A DNA stretch of 64,000 bases. It comes from Heterobilharzia americana (Eukaryota > Platyhelminthes > Trematoda > Strigeidida > Schistosomatidae). How positions within the stretch are numbered: position 1 is the stretch's first letter; each line of letters starts with the position of its first letter. The stretch lies in assembly GCA_944470555.2 (NCBI GenBank), contig OX104128.1:39477920-39541919 (forward strand), given 5' to 3'. Below are positions 24,741 to 34,909 of the stretch, one piece after another. The notes below the pieces were generated by a model that did no database searches, was not told the DNA's origin, and saw only the letters and a program-made list of their open reading frames with translations. A program made the translations under genes and the position numbers.

Positions 24741-26080
24741 CATGGTTATCTCAGATAGTCAAAATGATAAAAAATAAATCTTCGTTGATTATTTTGTTCA
24801 ATTATCATAGGACCTATACAATTTTAATCTAAAGGTTATTACTGTTTGAAGAATTACTCAACATGATTATGTAGATAAATATGAATTTCACATTCCTCTA
24901 TTTAACAAAAAAGAACACTTTCTACTCACTATACGTCCAAGAACTCGAACTAAAGACAACGAAATTTATTTACTTTCTCATAGAAAACAAAGAGGGTAGA
25001 ATAAATACCTTCTTTAAATGCAAGCACACACAGGTTTAACCATTTCACTGATATTTTAGACTAAGTTAATTTATGCTGGATCACATTTTAACAGAATATT
25101 AACTGACTAATCATTTTTTTTTTCATTTAAGGGGCAAATAACAATAAATTATAATAGTATGTTACTGTTATCTTCAAGAGTTCAGTATAATTTACTTTCT
25201 TTTTTTGGTAGAATATAGTGAATTGATAGTGAATGCTTTCAATGTTGACATCAGAGAATACTACTAATAAATCAATGAATATATGTGTATATTTAACATA
25301 TATTGTTTTAATAAATGCTTATACATTTATGCTTAACACACCCATTATATACTATATAACTAAAAATAATATCATAATCTTGAAGAAGTAGGTGGGGCAT
25401 TGTTCGAATGCATTTCAGTATAATTTCTAATTAAAGCTGTTTAAACTGTAAAACTATAATATCTTCATCAATCCAAACATTTTGTAGTTCCTTTACTCAC
25501 TTATATGTTAAAGGTAATGACAGTCTATAAATTTCTGCCTAACTAGTTACTAAATGAGCAGTGTTTGAAAAGAAGTAGACAGTGTCGTGAGGTTACTTGA
25601 TAACATTTAAATTTCTGCAAAAGTTATCTTCTATTTCCTTGATTAATCATTACTGGCAATATTCATGGATAGCGGCTAGCAGTTGAACTTAAGATGTACA
25701 TTCTATCCTACTTAGGGCTACTCAGATGGTTGAGCTTGCTTCCCAGTGACTGACGTTGCTCTCACTGAGACTTCAACTCAGGATGATTTCGAATGACCTT
25801 TGTTACTGACCATACTAAACATCTCAATAAAGAGGTTTTAGCCTACATCGAAGAATGCATAATTTAATCAGAATCCTTTTTCTGATTAAACTTTGTATTT
25901 TTTCTATTGTTATACTGTGACGAACTGCTTAGCTTATGTTGACAAACGGGCTCCTATGAGGATGCATCGATACTGCCCAAATATTTATTAAAATGTAGCT
26001 TGCTTGCTGGCTAGCAGTCGAATGCATAAAAGTTAGTACAATGGGGAATTGCAAATATTGAACAACAAGTGATACAGACG
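24741..26080. other. spacer with one possible decayed tRNA-like unit
   Basis: Mostly AT-rich. At about 25712-25795 an A-box-like GGCTACTCAGATGGTTGAGC is followed by GAGACTTCAACTCAGG, resembling the B-box region of the Sm-alpha-like elements. No gene recognised. Confidence 0.35.
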
Positions 26081-26084
26081 ACAC

Positions 26085-26230
26085 AAAGGTGGCTTTCGTA
26101 CTCCGGTGGCCTAGCAGATAACGCTAAGGTGATTGAAGTGATTGGTACTGAGCTCAAGTCTTAGTAGGAACAAAATCACTCACTAGGAGACAGGTACATT
26201 GAGGCGATGAGAGCTTTGGACTGCATAATT
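26085..26230 (+). repeat. Sm-alpha-like element, hammerhead lost
   Basis: This has an A-box-like GGTGGCCTAGCAG (near 26105), a decayed B box (GAGCTCAAGTC near 26150) and the diagnostic AAAATCACTCACTAGGAGACAGGTACAT segment, which precedes the hammerhead in the 62.9 kb copy. After it only GCGATGAG remains of the ribozyme core, with no stem II hairpin. Confidence 0.6.
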
Positions 26231-27624
26231 TATATCTTCTTGTTTATTTTTACGCCTACTTTCTTTCAGTTCAGTCATCTATTTCCCGATGTTTATTGTC
26301 AGCAAATTACACACAGATCTACTGAATAATACTTGAGTTACTTTCCCACTAGGATTTGAGTAATGTGTAATTCTGCTGTTGTCTTGATATATTTAATCTA
26401 TTGTAACTTCATGAGTCACACCTACTTTATCATAATGTCCTTCTGTTTCTGATTCGAAAGCGTAAATATTAAAGATTAAAAATTCATGATTTCTTAGAAT
26501 TTTCATAGAAAAGATGACAATCAACTTTTAGCAAACAAAAACCCTGAAAACAAAAGTTGTATATGATAATCAGATGTCATTTCGCAAATTTAAAAATCCC
26601 AGGATAAATATTTTCAACGTCCAAGTTGTACAAACGTTTATAAAGTTTCAAGTTTTCTTAATCAGCAATCAAAGCAATTACGGCTATGTATCTTATTCAT
26701 ATTAACATCAAATTTTTATTTGTTAACGGTAGTGGTATAGTTTTGCCTGTTTCGACCTTGATAGAAAATATCATATTTTTCGAGGGAACAAGTGAACCAA
26801 TCCCATAAAAGAGAAATGATGAAATTCCACGTCATCTTTCTTGTTCAATAAAAATAAACCTGAATCGTGACCGGTAATTTAAGTTAGTCAAGGTTGTTTT
26901 TCGTAATATTTATCCCTTACCAATCAATAAATCTGCCTATTTTGGACAAGAAAATTAGTGACTAGAATGCTAATAATAGTAGCACTGATTTAACTTGCAT
27001 CTTTGGATGAAAAAAACTACTGAAACGTATTGAGTAGTAGGGAAGTAGATGTTTGTTTCTAAAACGTTGGACAGCAGATTCTGTGGCTTTACAAAAAGAT
27101 GGTATGGAAAATTTAGATAATGGGTAAGTAGTGTTAATGATTTTGGTATTTGTATTTCCAAATGAGTATAAAATAAATTTGTTTTAAATGATATTTCCTT
27201 ATTTATTACTAACATCTTAATCAAAGTTATAGTAAACCAGAATTAATATTTGTAATAACTTGATCTAAGTTCTTTTGGATGGATATTTCTGTACTGTCGA
27301 ACTGCTGAACAAACATGACCACCGTATGTTCAACTGGTTAAGTATGTGTGTGAATTACAAATTACCTTTTAGAAACTTTGGACTCCATTTAATGTGAGAA
27401 GATTCTGCTATGGAATGTTTTGTAAAATTCTTAAATCATTTCTGAATTCTGAGTATTTTATTTCATAAACATAATTAAATTATGAATCCAGGACAATTTT
27501 ATCCTTCATATCGACCAATGGGTTTGATGTTCTGTGAAACACTTCGATGCTGTGTTTATTGAGCAGTTGCCTAATTTCATCCACTCTGCGTGATCTGTAT
27601 GCTAGGTAAATTATTGAGGTCTAC
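26231..27624. other. spacer without recognised genes
   Basis: AT-rich. A minus-strand 84-codon frame at 26970-27224 has no recognisable domain. No supported feature. Confidence 0.45.
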
Positions 27625-27824
27625 GATTCTGGAGTAACCTCGCCTGGTTAACTAGATCACTAGTTACTAGCCGGTCCTAAGCCCAGGGTAAAGAGGGAAG
27701 GTTAGGCATAGGGCTACCAACCCTACCCCGTAAAACAAATATAACCGCTAAACAAACTTCAAAGCACAAACGAAACATAAAAAATGAAAACAAACTTATT
27801 CCCCGCTGGAATCGGAGAGGCGAA

Positions 27825-30800
27825 ATGACACCAGTTGGTGAAAGCCTTCGGGAAGCCAATTGGCCGATGTGTCTTCTCTCGATGAAAGCGAAAGTAAACG
27901 TGGGGACATGGAATGTCCGCACCATGTTTGAACCCAGTAAGGCAGCCCATATTGCAAAGGAGATGAGAAGGTATCACATCGAAGTGCTTGGGATTTGCGA
28001 AAGCAGATGGAATGGGAGTGGACTCTCCAAACTGTCAACTGGAGAATCAATAATCTACTCCGGTCACCCAGACAACACGACAACCACGAGCACACTGAGT
28101 TTTCCAGTGGCTATCATGATGTCCTCAAGAGCATCGAAGGCTCTCATGCAGTGGGAACCAATCTCCTCCTGCAGGATCATGCACCTACAAATAATGCAGA
28201 GCAAGAGAAAAAGGAGGATTTCAACAGACAACTTCAATCAACACTGGACAAGACGTCAGTTGGCGATATCAAAATTCTGATGGGCGACATGAATGCCAAA
28301 CTGGGAGGGGACAACACGGGAAGAGAACTAACCATGGGTCGAGAGGCGCTAGGTGAAATAAATGAGAATGGAGAATTGTTCGCAGAATTCTGTGCATTCA
28401 ACGATTTGGTGATTGGAGGCAGTGTGTTCAGGCACAAAGATATCCACAAAGCGACATGGATTTCACCAGATACAAGGACACACTAAAAATCAAATCGACT
28501 TTATCTCAATCTCAAGAAAATGGAGACGCAGTCTACTTAACACAAGGTCAAGAAGAGGAGCAGATGTAGGTTCAGACCACTATCTAGTGCGAGGAACCTT
28601 CCAAATCAAGTTAAAAGCCTTCAAGGAAGCTGGTGATAGACCTCAATTCAAGTACAACACTCGGAAACTGAAGGATGGAACTACAAAGGAGATCTTCACG
28701 GCAGCCATCAAGACAAAATGGGAGATATCGAGGAACATCCGTGAAGAAACCTGTGTGGAAGAACACTGGAAGTCTTTGAAAGCTATGTGGAAAGAAACCT
28801 GCACAACCGTATTAGGAAGGAAGAAGAAAGAAGACAAGGAATGGATCTCAATGGATACGTGGAAGCTGATAGAGGAGAGGAGGATGATGAAGCAGAAGAT
28901 AAACCAGTGCAAGGATGCTCAACGACAAGAGGAACTGAGCACAATGTATAAAACACTGAACAAAGAAGTGAAGAAGAGTGCACGCAAAGACAAAAGACAC
29001 TTCTACGAAACACTGGCAAGTGAAGCAGAACAGGCTGCCGGTAGGAGAGACCTGACGACATTGTATCAAATAACCAGGTTGCTATCAGGGAAGAGACGAA
29101 CACAGATGAAACCAATAAAAGATGAAGAAGGAAATTTAATTACGAAAGAAGAGAAACAGAGGAAACGATGGGCCGACCACTTCAAGAAGCTCTTGAATCG
29201 ACCACCACCTGCACTTCGTCCAGAAATACCACCTGCAGCCGCTGAATTACAAGTGAACATTAATCCCCCAACGAAAATAGAAATCCTGAACACCATAAAG
29301 CTACTGAAATGTGGGAAAGCAGCAGGACCAGATGGGATACCGCCAGAAGCACTGAGGACAGATGCAGAGACAACAGCGGACATGCTCACACCACTATTGC
29401 AGAAGGTGTGGAAGGAAGAGAAGGTACCTGACGATTGGAAGAAGGGTTACCTTGTCAAACTGCCGAAGAAGGGAGACCTCAGTGATTGCAAGAACTGGCG
29501 CGGAATCACTCTCCTGTCCACCTCAAGGAAAATATTAAGCCGCATCATCCTGGAGAGGCTTAAAGACGCACTGGATTCAAAACTGCGACCGGAACAGGCT
29601 GGCTTCAGGAAGTACAAATCATGTGCAGACCAAATTGCGACGCTGCGTATCATCATAGAACAGAGCATAGAATGGCAATCAGCTCTCTGCCTCAACTTCA
29701 TCGACTTTGAGAAGGCCTTTGACAGCGTCGACCGAGAAGTAATTTGGAAACTGCTTCAATACTACGGAGTACCGCAAACCTATATCCGCCTCATTCAACA
29801 ACTATGTGAAGATGCCACATGCCAAGTAATCCACAATGGGAAGCTCAGTGATGCCTTTGAAGTGAAGTGAAGACAGGAGTGAAACAAGGTTGCCTACTAT
29901 CCCCCATGATATTCCTTATTGTGGTGGACTGGATCATGCAGCAAACAGTGGGGAGCTGTGAGAAGAGGGGGATACGCTGGACTGCGGAAAAGAACCTAGA
30001 AGACTTGGATTTCGCCGATGACTTGTGCCTGATGTCACACAAACTTGAAGATCTGCAGGCAAAAACTAACAAGTTGATAGAAGAGGCATCGAAGACGGGA
30101 CTTCAGGTGAATATAGAGAAGACAGAAGTGATGAATATACCGCACCACCACCATCAACAACAACAACAACAAACTCCAATCACTGTCAACGGGAGAAACT
30201 TGAAGGAAGTAACCTCCTTCACTTATCTAGGAAGCACTGTTTCAACTACAGGCGGGACGGACGAGGACGTCAAAGGCAGAATCGGAAAAGCAAGACAGGC
30301 CTTCGTTCATTAGCCTGAAACCAGTGTGGAGATCTTCTGCACTCAGCATGCGGAACAAGATCCGAATTTTCAACACCAACGTCAAGTCAGTGCTCTTGTA
30401 TAGTTCAGAGACTTGGTGCGTTACGAAAGGGATTTCCAATAAACTACAGACATTCATGAACAACTGCTTACGCTGGCTCGCTACTGAAGATCAGATGGCC
30501 AGAAAGAATAAGCAACAAAGAACTCTGGGAACGAACCAACCAAGAACCTATCACGCAACAAATATGCAGCAGCAGGAAGTGGAGATGGATTGGCCATGCG
30601 CTGAGAAGGCCGACTGAGGACATCACGCGTCAGGCCAGGTCATCGAGTGGAATCCCCATGGGAGGCGACGAGTTGGACGTCCGTGGTGAGGGTGACATGG
30701 AGGAGGTCGTGCGAGGAGGAAATGAGAGGTTGTGGGCTGTCGTGGGACCATGTTGAAAAGATTTCAGAGAACAGAGGTCACTGGAGATGTGCTACTGAAG

Positions 30801-30832
30801 CCCTATGTTCCACTAGGAACCCAAGGGACTAA
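27825..30832 (+). pseudogene. RTE-like endonuclease/reverse transcriptase, frameshifted
   Basis: Start chosen at the first ATG after the 5' untranslated region. The N-terminal frame (27825-28280) holds the endonuclease motifs TWNVRTM and GICESRW, the latter with a likely catalytic Glu. A deletion of about 60 bp relative to the 33.4 kb copy near 28180 alters the middle of the endonuclease. The frame then moves to the one carrying ILMGDMNAKLGG. At 28478-28488 a stop and +1 frame change precede NQIDFI. A 5-bp tandem duplication (GAAGT) near 29862 breaks the frame before the GCLLSP region. FADD (motif C) is intact near 30012-30024. Another break comes near 30312. No functional product is expected from this copy. 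Confidence 0.9.
28413..29870 (+). CDS. longest open segment of RTE-like polyprotein (endonuclease end plus most of RT)
   Basis: This 485-codon uninterrupted segment is the longest open frame in the window. It is part of the pseudogene above, not a free gene, and its apparent Met start is not a real initiation site. Residues ~25-60 are the endonuclease C-terminus, including NQIDFI and GSDHYLV (the His is likely catalytic). Residues ~80-280 are a basic linker. RT begins near residue 285: AAGPDGIPPEALR at ~308, LPKKGDLSDCKNWRG at ~350, EQAGFR at ~393, and motif A IDFEKAFDSVDRE at ~430 with a catalytic Asp. It stops just before the GCLLSP motif because of the 5-bp duplication. Confidence 0.85.
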   Translation: MEAVCSGTKISTKRHGFHQIQGHTKNQIDFISISRKWRRSLLNTRSRRGADVGSDHYLVRGTFQIKLKAFKEAGDRPQFKYNTRKLKDGTTKEIFTAAIKTKWEISRNIREETCVEEHWKSLKAMWKETCTTVLGRKKKEDKEWISMDTWKLIEERRMMKQKINQCKDAQRQEELSTMYKTLNKEVKKSARKDKRHFYETLASEAEQAAGRRDLTTLYQITRLLSGKRRTQMKPIKDEEGNLITKEEKQRKRWADHFKKLLNRPPPALRPEIPPAAAELQVNINPPTKIEILNTIKLLKCGKAAGPDGIPPEALRTDAETTADMLTPLLQKVWKEEKVPDDWKKGYLVKLPKKGDLSDCKNWRGITLLSTSRKILSRIILERLKDALDSKLRPEQAGFRKYKSCADQIATLRIIIEQSIEWQSALCLNFIDFEKAFDSVDREVIWKLLQYYGVPQTYIRLIQQLCEDATCQVIHNGKLSDAFEVK

Positions 30833-30860
30833 TAATAATAATAATAATGATTCTGGAGTA

Positions 30861-31740
30861 CTTTTATGACCTAATGTTTATGATTTTCTATTTTGCGAGT
30901 GAATTTCCCTAGATAATTATTCATTTTAAGGATCTTGATCATTTACTCTATAGTTGTCCATTTTCGTGCTTCATTAGTTTGTGTTTAGAAATTAAAACCC
31001 GCAGACTGCGATGCAATATGGACAGGATAAATTTTTACATAAAGTCAAAATTAGAAAAAAATGAACACCGAAGGGCCTCTAACCATACCCTTATAATCTA
31101 GTAGAGCTGTATTAGCCATGAAATACTTCTGCTAATGCCTCACATGTCATAATACCATGTTAAAAGAAAGTCGACTTTGACAGATGTGAAATTGTTAGGA
31201 AAGGATTTAGAAATTATAAAGAACGTCTCATAGCATGATCTCTTCCTATAAAATGGAATCGAAATTGTCTAATTAGAAATAAGGGAATAAAACATCAACT
31301 GACCTGGTTTCAACCCACCTTCATGTATTGATGTAACCAACACATATGAAAGCTATAAACACATGCCAACTCTAATCTGTAATTCACGCACACCTATTAC
31401 ATTTAACGAGCTTAACATACAGTAGTCATATCTAATCAACAATTTGACAACGCAGAATCATCTATTCAGAAGACCTTAGATCGATTTATCAAATATCAGC
31501 TCAAATACTGTAAATCTTTGTTTACTATAACTTTGACAGAGCTAGCAGCACCAAATAGTATAATGTCAGTTAAATCAAATTTGTTGTTAAGGCTTATCTT
31601 TGTTAGTAGTATAATGGAATTAGTAACTGTATTCAAATTTGATGAATTTAATTTACACATACTTACTAGCTTCCTTAACTACACAAATTTTCAAAACCAC
31701 TTTCATTTTGAGATGAATGATACCTGATTTTATTTTGAAT
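30861..31740. other. spacer without recognised genes
   Basis: AT-rich, only chance-length frames such as 31518-31727. No supported feature. Confidence 0.45.
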
Positions 31741-32010
31741 GTTTATAGGGATTTATTGATTCCAAGATGGTATTCTTCACAAACTGATACCAGTTGGAGA
31801 ATCAATGAACAGATAGAAGCACTGAAGAGCTATTTTGTCCTAGTATTGAACTCAGCTGTGAGGACTCCATAATCAGCCTAAAACCTGAAGGTTATGGGTT
31901 TGACCTCTGATAGGTTCGTGGGTGCTCATTACTGAGGAGTCCTGTTCTGCTATAAAACAGCTATTCAATGCTCTTAGATTTCCTGCAATTCCCCAATTTA
32001 TATCAGTCCC
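31741..32010 (+). repeat. family I fold-back element, decayed hammerhead in both arms
   Basis: The left arm (31741-31870) is the inverted form of the right arm (31920-32010). The left arm reads on the minus strand as a decayed hammerhead (AGCTATTTTGTCCTAGTATTG region). The right arm has CTGAGGA at 31933-31939, but stem II and the GAA segment are changed (TATAAAACAGC). A B-box-like TGGGTTTGACCTC remains near 31896; no convincing A box is left. It lies directly upstream of a second, better preserved copy. Confidence 0.65.
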
Positions 32011-32099
32011 TAATTAATATCACCTTGATATAGCGTTAATGTGCTCTGTAGACTCGGAGAATAAAGATTTTGTTGCGACATTTACCATTATTTATATGA

Positions 32100-32412
32100 T
32101 ATGTAGAAGTAGTATTCATCATGGACTGATATTAGTTGGGGAACCATCGGAAGTGAAGTGGATGCTAACTGAAGATCTTGGGTGACAGTCGTACTATGTC
32201 GTGAATTGACAGAAGTTGGAAATTGTGAACCACTGGAAACCGACCCAGTGGCTGAATGGCTAACGCGTTCGCCGTGAAACCTGAGTTCGATCCCTAGCCG
32301 GGTCGTGGGTGCGTACTGCTGAGGAGTTCCATACTAGGACGAAACAGCTGTCCAGTGTTCTCAGATTTTCAATGGTTCCCCAAGTGATGTCAGTCCATGA
32401 TGAATACTACTT
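32100..32412 (+). repeat. family I tRNA-like/hammerhead element, best preserved copy
   Basis: The terminal ~44 bp at 32103-32146 and 32369-32412 are inverted repeats of each other (GAAGTAGTATTCATCATGGAC at the left end, mirrored at the right, with three or four mismatches). Inside, an A-box-like GACCCAGTGGCTGAATGG (near 32252) and a B-box-like GAGTTCGATCCC (32283-32294) give a tRNA-like Pol III promoter. A plus-strand hammerhead follows at 32311-32360. The inverted hammerhead of the left arm has been lost, leaving about 10 bp of it. No TSD could be fixed. Confidence 0.78.
32311..32362 (+). ncRNA. hammerhead ribozyme, type I layout, intact core
   Basis: Stem I 5' strand GCGTACTG (32311-32318) is followed by CTGAGGA (32319-32325, the CUGANGA core), stem II GTTC...GGAC with a 7-nt loop (32326-32340), GAA (32341-32343), a short stem III ACAGCTGT (32344-32351) with the conserved A15.1-U16.1 pair, the cleavage residue C (32352), then the stem I 3' strand CAGTGT. 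Stem I pairs for about six bases including G-U wobbles, and stem II has one G-U. All invariant core positions I can check are present. Self-cleavage after 32352 is predicted from known hammerhead rules, not shown. Confidence 0.75.
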
Positions 32413-33412
32413 CTAAATTAAAAATCCCCACTCATCTCAAAAATATATGGTATATGTTTATTTTTGTTAATCCTTTCATCTAACCAGTAACATGATTTTT
32501 CTACCTTTATGGTTTATGATACAAGGTTTGAAATAAAAACTAGTAAGCCTACGTGTAGTAGTCATATTTCTGCAACTTGAGACAACTGGATTGTGAAGTC
32601 AGTAAAGGATATCTAGATACATGGATCATTTTAAAGTTTCTTTTTTACAGTCCACCTACAAAGTTTCTTATTTGTTAGTTTGCTTACGTTTTCCTTTCGC
32701 ACTTTTCAGTCTACAGGTTAAATTCCAAGAGATTATACTGATTTATTAAGAAATTTGAGGTCCTTATCAATGATCCTTTTTTGGAATAAGTTGTTTAATT
32801 TAATTGAAGGACGCAGACAAAAGTATACTAAGATACTACTTCAGGTTTCATTTTTCTTTAAGGACAAAGTGCGCTTAATCTATCCATTAGATACCAATGC
32901 TAAATTCGTTTATTACGTTGAATCCATATTGGTTAAATTACCATCGAAATCTCTGATGAATGTCGGTATCCCTGAGCCTTCTCGTTAAATGAGTTTCAAC
33001 ATTTTACACCGAAGTAGAGTAATCAAGTTACAGACTTGATCAATGAACCTTAATCAGTACTAGGACTAATTATGATCTCGTGACCACTTCGTCTACTAAT
33101 AAGCATTTCACAAAAATCCAGATGAAAAATTTCCGATGAAACGTCACAATCCTATAACCCAAACAGCAGACAGTTTTGTGGTGTTTTATTACTGTCTAAC
33201 TCCTTGTGATTGAATCTGATCAAGCTGATACAGTATGTATGAAACTTGACGCTATTTCTTTTTCAATTTGGATAAACGTTTACTAGCCTTAGTGAATTCA
33301 CAATGAATAGATTAATTACATCCCAAGAAAGATTAAGAAAAGTGAAACAAAATACTCATGCAGATTAAAATTTCTTAGTTGTTATTTATTACAATAATTA
33401 GTAGTTTTGGAT
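32413..33412. other. spacer without recognised genes
   Basis: AT-rich. A 77-codon frame at 32755-32988 has no recognisable domain. No supported feature. Confidence 0.45.
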
Positions 33413-33958
33413 ATTATTATTATCATATTATTATTAGTCCCTTGGGTTCCTAGTGGAACGTAGGGCATCAGTAGCACGTCTCCATTTCATCCTGTTCTCT
33501 GAGATCTTTTGAACCTGGTTCCATGACAGCCCACAAGCTCTCATTTCTTTCTCGCACGACCTCCTCCATGTCACCCTCAGCACCGACGTCCAACTCGTCG
33601 CTTCCCATGGGGATTCCACTAGAGTAACTGGCCTGACGCGTGATGTCCCTCAGTCGGCCTTCTCAGTGCATGCCCAATCCATCTCCACTTCCTGCTGCTG
33701 CATATTTGTTGCGTGATAGGTTCTTGGTTGGTTCGTTCCCAGAGCACCTTGTTGCTTATTCTTATTATTCTGGCCATCTGGGCTTCAGTAACGAGCCAGT
33801 GTAGGCAGTTGTTGATGAATATCTATAGTTTGTTGGAAATCCCTTTCGTAACGCACCAAGTCTCTGAGCCACACAGAAGCACTGACTTGACATTGGTGTT
33901 GAAAATCCGTATCTTGTTCCGCATGCTGAGTGCAGAAGATCTCCACACTGGTTTCAGG

Positions 33959-34909
33959 CTAATGAACGAAGGCCTGTCTTGCTTTTCCGATTCTGCCTTT
34001 GACGTCCTCGTCCGTCCCGCCTGTAGTTGAAACAGTGCTTCCTAGATAAGTGAAGGAGGTTACTTCCTTCAAGTTTCTCCCGTTGACAGTGATTGGAGTT
34101 TGTTGTTGTTGTTGTTGATGGTGGTGGTGCGGTATATTCATCACTTCTGTCTTCTCTATATTCACCTGAAGTCCCGTCTTCGATGCCTCTTCTATCAACT
34201 TGTTAGTTTTTGCCTGCAGATCTTCAAGTTTGTGTGACATCAGGCACAAGTCATCGGCGAAATCCAAGTCTTCTAGGTTCTTTTCCGCAGTCCAGCGTAT
34301 CCCCCTCTTCTCACAGCTCCCCACTGTTTGCTGCATGATCCAGTCCACCACAATAAGGAATATCATGGGGGATAGTAGGCAACCTTGTTTCACTCCTGTC
34401 TTCACTTCAAAGGCATCACTGAGCTTCCCATTGTGGATTACTTGGCATGTGGCATCTTCACATAGTTGTTGAATGAGGCGGATATAGGTTTGCGGTACTC
34501 CGTAGTATTGAAGCAGTTTCCAAATTACTTCTCGGTCGACGCTGTCAAAGGCCTTCTCAAAGTCGATGAAGTTGAGGCAGAGAGCTGATTGCCATTCTAT
34601 GCTCTGTTCTATGATGATACGCAGCGTCGCAATTTGGTCTGCACATGATTTGTACTTCCTGAAGCCAGCCTGTTCCGGTCGCAGTTTTGAATCCAGTGCG
34701 TCTTTAAGCCTCTCCAGGATGATGCGGCTTAATATTTTCCTTGAGGTGGACAGGAGAGTGATTCCGCGCCAGTTCTTGCAATCACTGAGGTCTCCCTTCT
34801 TCGGCAGTTTGACAAGGTAACCCTTCTTCCAATCAAAAGTCAGGTACCTTCTCTTCCTTCCACACCTTCTGCAATAGTGGTGTGAGCATGTCCGCTGTTG
34901 TCTCTGCAT
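33959..34909 (-). CDS. open segment: RT catalytic core of RTE-like element
   Basis: A 316-codon open segment. It holds LPKKGDLSDCKNWRG (residue ~35), motif A IDFEKAFDSVD (~116), the GVKQGCLLSP region (~173) and motif C FADD (~214), so all RT catalytic Asp motifs lie in one frame. A His/Gln run (four His, six Gln) follows at ~260, then the ITVNGRNLKEVTSFTYLGSTVS segment. The first ~28 residues are out of frame and not part of the family. It is the best preserved RT core in the window but is not a complete gene. Confidence 0.84.
   Translation of the reverse strand: MQRQQRTCSHHYCRRCGRKRRYLTFDWKKGYLVKLPKKGDLSDCKNWRGITLLSTSRKILSRIILERLKDALDSKLRPEQAGFRKYKSCADQIATLRIIIEQSIEWQSALCLNFIDFEKAFDSVDREVIWKLLQYYGVPQTYIRLIQQLCEDATCQVIHNGKLSDAFEVKTGVKQGCLLSPMIFLIVVDWIMQQTVGSCEKRGIRWTAEKNLEDLDFADDLCLMSHKLEDLQAKTNKLIEEASKTGLQVNIEKTEVMNIPHHHHQQQQQQTPITVNGRNLKEVTSFTYLGSTVSTTGGTDEDVKGRIGKARQAFVH

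Larger units (their letters stand above)
27625..30860 (+). mobile_element. RTE-like retrotransposon, near full-length, young copy, 12-bp perfect TSD
   Basis: The exact duplication GATTCTGGAGTA flanks it at 27625-27636 and 30849-30860, giving an element of 3,212 bp. Its 5' end (ACCTCGCCTGG) matches the copies at 7.67 and 36.70 kb. There is about 190 bp of 5' untranslated sequence, one long coding region with a few frame breaks, and a 3' tail of ATA/TAA repeats. Its sequence is almost identical to the 33.4-36.7 kb copy, so it inserted recently. The RTE clade call rests on the apurinic-type endonuclease, the RT motifs, the very short 3' end and the simple-repeat tail. Confidence 0.95.

Noticed and set aside
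29066..29389. Minus-strand frames of about 80-110 codons antisense to the long RTE coding segments (also at 34566-35628 on plus)
   Set aside because: They mirror the coding strand of the retrotransposons and appear in both young copies because those are nearly identical.
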